From: Bacteroides acidifaciens
GTDB lineage: Bacteria; Bacteroidota; Bacteroidia; Bacteroidales; Bacteroidaceae
Assembly (NCBI RefSeq): GCF_903181435.1
Contig: NZ_CAEUHO010000001.1
Location: forward strand, 1,426,001 to 1,490,000
DNA: 64,000 bases
Reading direction: 5' to 3'
In this document: positions 61,420-64,000 of the stretch, piece after piece
Position numbering within the stretch: position 1 is the stretch's first letter
Layout of the letters: every line of letters begins with the position of its first letter
Made by a program: the position numbers and the translations under genes
The notes under the pieces: generated by a model
The model's database searches: none
Told to the model about the DNA's origin: nothing
Seen by the model: only the letters and a program-made list of their open reading frames with translations

Positions 61420-61805
61420 TTATAAATTAATCCCAATTATAGAATTTCCCTTTGGTTTGCTCGCTTGTCAAACCTATACATTTTTTATTTCGCAACTTCT
61501 TCCCCTAAAAAGAATTGCGGTGCAAAATTAAAAATAATTTAGCGGATTTTCTAAACTTATATTAGTTAAAAAAAAATAATGAATATTTTATGGATGTATG
61601 AAATTATTCTATTTGATAAAAGAAATATTGCAGCTGTCGTTGTAATCCAATACTGTTTAAACAATTGAATTAAAAGTTTTTATTCACTAGATAGATATAA
61701 TAAAGTTGCTAAGACAAAGTAATAATTGTAGGACTAAAAAATGGAGTAAAATATTCCTCCTTATTTATATAAATATTTACGCTATTACTTGTTTTTTTGG
61801 GGGGA
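61420..61805. other. Leader region of the fimbrial operon and AT-rich spacer
   Basis: About 390 bp without a gene. On the minus strand two -7-like boxes occur: TAATTTTG (61530-61523) then C, and TAGGTTTG (61476-61469). No long inverted repeats suggestive of an invertible promoter were seen. The part towards uxaC is very AT-rich. Confidence 0.5.
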
Positions 61806-61850
61806 GCTAAAAATACCGCTGCTTGAATTTGAATTCAAACAGCGGTTTTG
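61806..61850 (-). terminator. Terminator of uxaC
   Basis: Stem ACCGCTG-cTTGAAT / ATTCAA-aCAGCGGT (61815-61846) followed on the minus strand by TATTTTTAG. Confidence 0.8.
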
Positions 61851-61871
61851 TTTATATTTCTATTCTGATGG

Positions 61872-63278
61872 TTAGAACTTGAAGAAGTTCTTAGCGTTAT
61901 TGTAGCTAATATCTTCAATCATCTGGTTGACACGTTCCATTTCAGATGCCGGGATTTCTCCGTTCTCTACATCACGCCCTACAAGATTACATAATGTGCG
62001 GCGGAAGTATTCATGACGAGGATAGGAGAGGAATGAGCGCGAGTCTGTCAACATACCTACAAAGCGGCTTAAAAGACCGAGAACGGATAAGGCGTTCATC
62101 TGTTTTTCCATACCGTCTTTCTGATCCAGGAACCACCATCCTGAACCGAATTGGATTTTTCCTGCTACAGAACCATCCTGGAAGTTACCTAACATAGTAG
62201 CGATAACTTCGTTTGCGCACGGATTCAGATTGTAAAGGATTGTTTTGGTCAGTTTGCCATTCGTATTCAGCCGGTCGAGGAATTTAGCCATTGCTTTAGC
62301 GGTTGTAAATTCACCGATAGAATCAAAACCGGTGTCAGGGCCTAACAGTTTAAACATTTTGGTGTTGTTGTTGCGGATAGCGCCATAGTGGAACTGCTGA
62401 GTCCATCCTTTTTCCCAATCCATTTCTCCGAAAATGACAAGCATTGCAGATTTAAATTTCAGAATTTCTTCTTTAGTCAATTCTGTACCGCCATATACCT
62501 TATTAAATATAGCCTTAATTTCTGCATCTGTATAATCTTCTGCATAGAACTCTTCGATGCCATGGTCAGACAGGCGGCATCCCTGTTCTGCGAAGAAATC
62601 ATGGCGTTTGCGTAAAGCGGCAATCATATCATCGAAGTTGGTGATAGTAACACCGCTTACTTCTGCTAATTTTTCTACATAAGCACGGAAATCAGCAGGC
62701 ACTTCTACAGCCATCGCCTTGTCAGGACGCCAAGTAGGCAACATCTTTACTTCAAATCCGCTTTCGCGTGTTTTGATATGGTATTCTAGTGAATCGATAG
62801 GATCATCCGTAGTACATACGGTTTCTACGTGATAACGACGCATCATTCCACGAGCTGAATATTCAGGTTGAGCCAACTTCTCGTTACATTCGTCATAAAT
62901 TTCACGTGCAGTTTGCGGGTTCAAGATCTTGTTGATGCCGAATGCTGTCTTTAGTTCAAGGTGAGTCCAGTGATACAACGGGTTGCGGAATGTATAAGGA
63001 ACGGTTTCCGCCCATTTCTCGAACTTTTCCCAGTCTGTGGTATCTTTTCCTGTGCAGAAACGTTCGTCTACGCCATTGGTACGCATTGCACGCCATTTAT
63101 AGTGGTCTCCGCCTAACCAGATTTCAGTCAGTGATTTAAACTTGTAGTCGTCAGCTACCATTTGAGGGATTAAGTGGCAGTGATAGTCGATGATCGGCAT
63201 TTTAGCCGCATGCTCGTGATACAACTTTTGTGCAGTTTCTGTTTGCAACAAGAAGTTTTCGTCCATGAAGTTCTTCAT
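61872..63278 (-). CDS. uxaC: Glucuronate (uronate) isomerase
   Basis: 468 residues. Converts D-glucuronate to fructuronate and D-galacturonate to tagaturonate. Amidohydrolase-like fold: IDYHCHLIPQ (metal-binding HxH) at the N-terminus, the conserved TTDDPIDSLEYH, ILNPQTAREIYDECN and QFHYGAIRNNNTKMFKLLGPDTGFDSIG regions, and terminal SRFVGMLTDSRSFLSYPRHEYFRR. Full length. Divergent from the LacI-type gene, which probably regulates it or its pathway. Confidence 0.96.
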   Translation of the reverse strand: MKNFMDENFLLQTETAQKLYHEHAAKMPIIDYHCHLIPQMVADDYKFKSLTEIWLGGDHYKWRAMRTNGVDERFCTGKDTTDWEKFEKWAETVPYTFRNPLYHWTHLELKTAFGINKILNPQTAREIYDECNEKLAQPEYSARGMMRRYHVETVCTTDDPIDSLEYHIKTRESGFEVKMLPTWRPDKAMAVEVPADFRAYVEKLAEVSGVTITNFDDMIAALRKRHDFFAEQGCRLSDHGIEEFYAEDYTDAEIKAIFNKVYGGTELTKEEILKFKSAMLVIFGEMDWEKGWTQQFHYGAIRNNNTKMFKLLGPDTGFDSIGEFTTAKAMAKFLDRLNTNGKLTKTILYNLNPCANEVIATMLGNFQDGSVAGKIQFGSGWWFLDQKDGMEKQMNALSVLGLLSRFVGMLTDSRSFLSYPRHEYFRRTLCNLVGRDVENGEIPASEMERVNQMIEDISYNNAKNFFKF

Positions 63279-63413
63279 TATTACTGTGTTTTAAGTATAT
63301 AAAATTATTACTTTCTGTATTTATACCTATATAGTATTGATATTAAAGCTAATAGGTGTAAATTTCGTTTTAGTTTTATTAACCGTTATCGAACACAAAA
63401 ATAGAAAATTTAC

Positions 63414-63442
63414 TTGGAGTAACAAAATAATTCGTATATTTG
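63414..63442 (+). promoter_or_regulatory. Promoter of the LacI-family gene
   Basis: TTG at 63414-63416, 18-nt spacer, TATATTTG at 63435-63442 then C. The start codon is 35 nt downstream. Confidence 0.6.
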
Positions 63443-63476
63443 CAGCGATTATTTATAATATTTAAGTTTTAGCACT

Positions 63477-64000
63477 ATGGAGAACCAGAACTATACCATT
63501 AAAGACATAGCCCGCATGGCGGGTGTTTCCGCCGGAACAGTTGACAGGGTGTTGCACAATCGCGGCGACGTGTCTCCCAAAAGCAAAGCTAAAGTACAAA
63601 AGGTATTGGATGAAATTCATTATCAACCGAATGTATTTGCTATCGGATTGGCTGCTAAAAAGAAATATTCTTTCATTTGTCTGATTCCTTATTATATAGA
63701 ACATGATTACTGGCATTCGGTAGTGGGCGGCATTGAACGTGCACGGCAGGAATTGCGTCCTTTCAATGTGAGTGTGGATTATCTATGCTATCATCATGGT
63801 GATGAGGAAAGTTATCGAGAGGCTTGCCGTGCTATTAAGGATAGCAATGTGGATGCCGTTTTGATTGCTCCGAATTTCCGGGAAGAAACATTGTCATTGA
63901 CAGCCTATCTGCAAGAGAATAAGATAGCTTATGCCTTTGTCGATTTTAATATGGAAGAGGTGGATGCGTTGGCATATATCGGGCAAGATTCATACAAAAG
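63477..64000 (+). CDS. LacI-family transcriptional regulator, 3' end outside window
   Basis: The visible 174 residues start MENQNYTIKDIARMAGVSAG with the LacI helix-turn-helix, followed by the hinge helix (HNRGDVSPKSKAKVQKVLDEI, YQPNVFAIGLAAKK) and the start of the periplasmic-binding-like sensor domain (FICLIPYYIEHDYWHSVVGGIERA, VDAVLIAPNFREETL). The frame stays open to the last base, so it is cut by the window edge. Divergent from uxaC across 198 bp; likely senses a hexuronate-related ligand, an inference from position. Confidence 0.93.
   Translation, partial: MENQNYTIKDIARMAGVSAGTVDRVLHNRGDVSPKSKAKVQKVLDEIHYQPNVFAIGLAAKKKYSFICLIPYYIEHDYWHSVVGGIERARQELRPFNVSVDYLCYHHGDEESYREACRAIKDSNVDAVLIAPNFREETLSLTAYLQENKIAYAFVDFNMEEVDALAYIGQDSYK

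Noticed and set aside
61420..61870. Invertible (phase-variable) promoter for the fimbrial operon
   Set aside because: No pair of long inverted repeats flanking the -7 boxes and no recombinase gene nearby.

Overview
The window is a Bacteroides chromosome segment, most likely from the B. thetaiotaomicron / ovatus / xylanisolvens group. The signs are sigma-ABfr type promoters (TTTG ... TAnnTTTG) in front of many genes, families such as DUF5112/5113 kinases, DUF4296 and PepSY-like proteins, fimbrillin/DUF5119/DUF3575 surface genes, and gene content typical of the genus. No replication origin, rRNA or CRISPR array was seen.

Layout. 1-8.6 kb: a MORN-repeat protein (cut by the window edge), prs, a giant double histidine kinase-like lipoprotein with its response regulator, and an AbgT-type transporter. 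8.7-11.5 kb: tRNA-Arg(TCT), a periplasmic TPR protein, and pabB-pabC for p-aminobenzoate synthesis. 11.7-17.4 kb: DUF2461, a YhcH-like protein, glycogen branching enzyme glgB and a cytosolic GH13 amylase. 17.4-21 kb: patatin, a chimeric remnant of two genes, an ECF transporter S component, a 22-nt periodic palindrome array, PPK2 and an O6-alkylguanine methyltransferase. 21-25.7 kb: glutamine synthetase, a small PepSY-like protein, an RRM protein, fabD and thiD. 26-31.4 kb: a complete xylose module, made of a NUDIX-type regulator, xylulokinase, xylose isomerase and xylose/H+ symporter.

31.5-35.9 kb is a visibly AT-rich accessory stretch: a PAD-like deiminase, a 5'-deoxyribonucleotidase-like HAD protein, a possible 3-methyladenine glycosylase-like protein, an AraC/GyrI regulator and a compact DUF3791-DUF3990 cassette that looks like toxin-antitoxin. 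36-51.6 kb returns to core genes: yhiM-like, ileS, a degenerate DksA-like protein, lspA, a DUF4296 lipoprotein, an SpoU methyltransferase, a BamA/TamA-like outer membrane protein, DUF3332, DoxX, a BT0820-type HAD phosphatase, a POT transporter and a WalJ-like hydrolase. Two identical tRNA-Lys(CTT) genes close this part.

51.9-57.9 kb is a mobile-element hotspot. An intact IS66 element (perfect 8-bp target duplication) sits in a palindrome-rich intergenic region, and an IS21 element (6-bp duplication) sits inside the remnant of another transposase gene. Next to it, 57.9-61.4 kb, is a three-gene fimbrial operon on the minus strand. The window ends with uxaC and the start of a divergent LacI-family regulator, probably part of hexuronate use.

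The most unusual signals are: (1) the 1439-residue double kinase, in which one module keeps a good ATPase but lacks the phospho-accepting His, while the other keeps His-Glu but has a decayed ATPase; (2) at least six intergenic islands, each built from its own short word repeated in both orientations to form large or alternative hairpins; (3) an in-frame chimera of DUF362 and ferredoxin gene fragments; (4) a 22-nt periodic array of GTTTC-N7-GAAAC palindromes; and (5) nested insertion elements.
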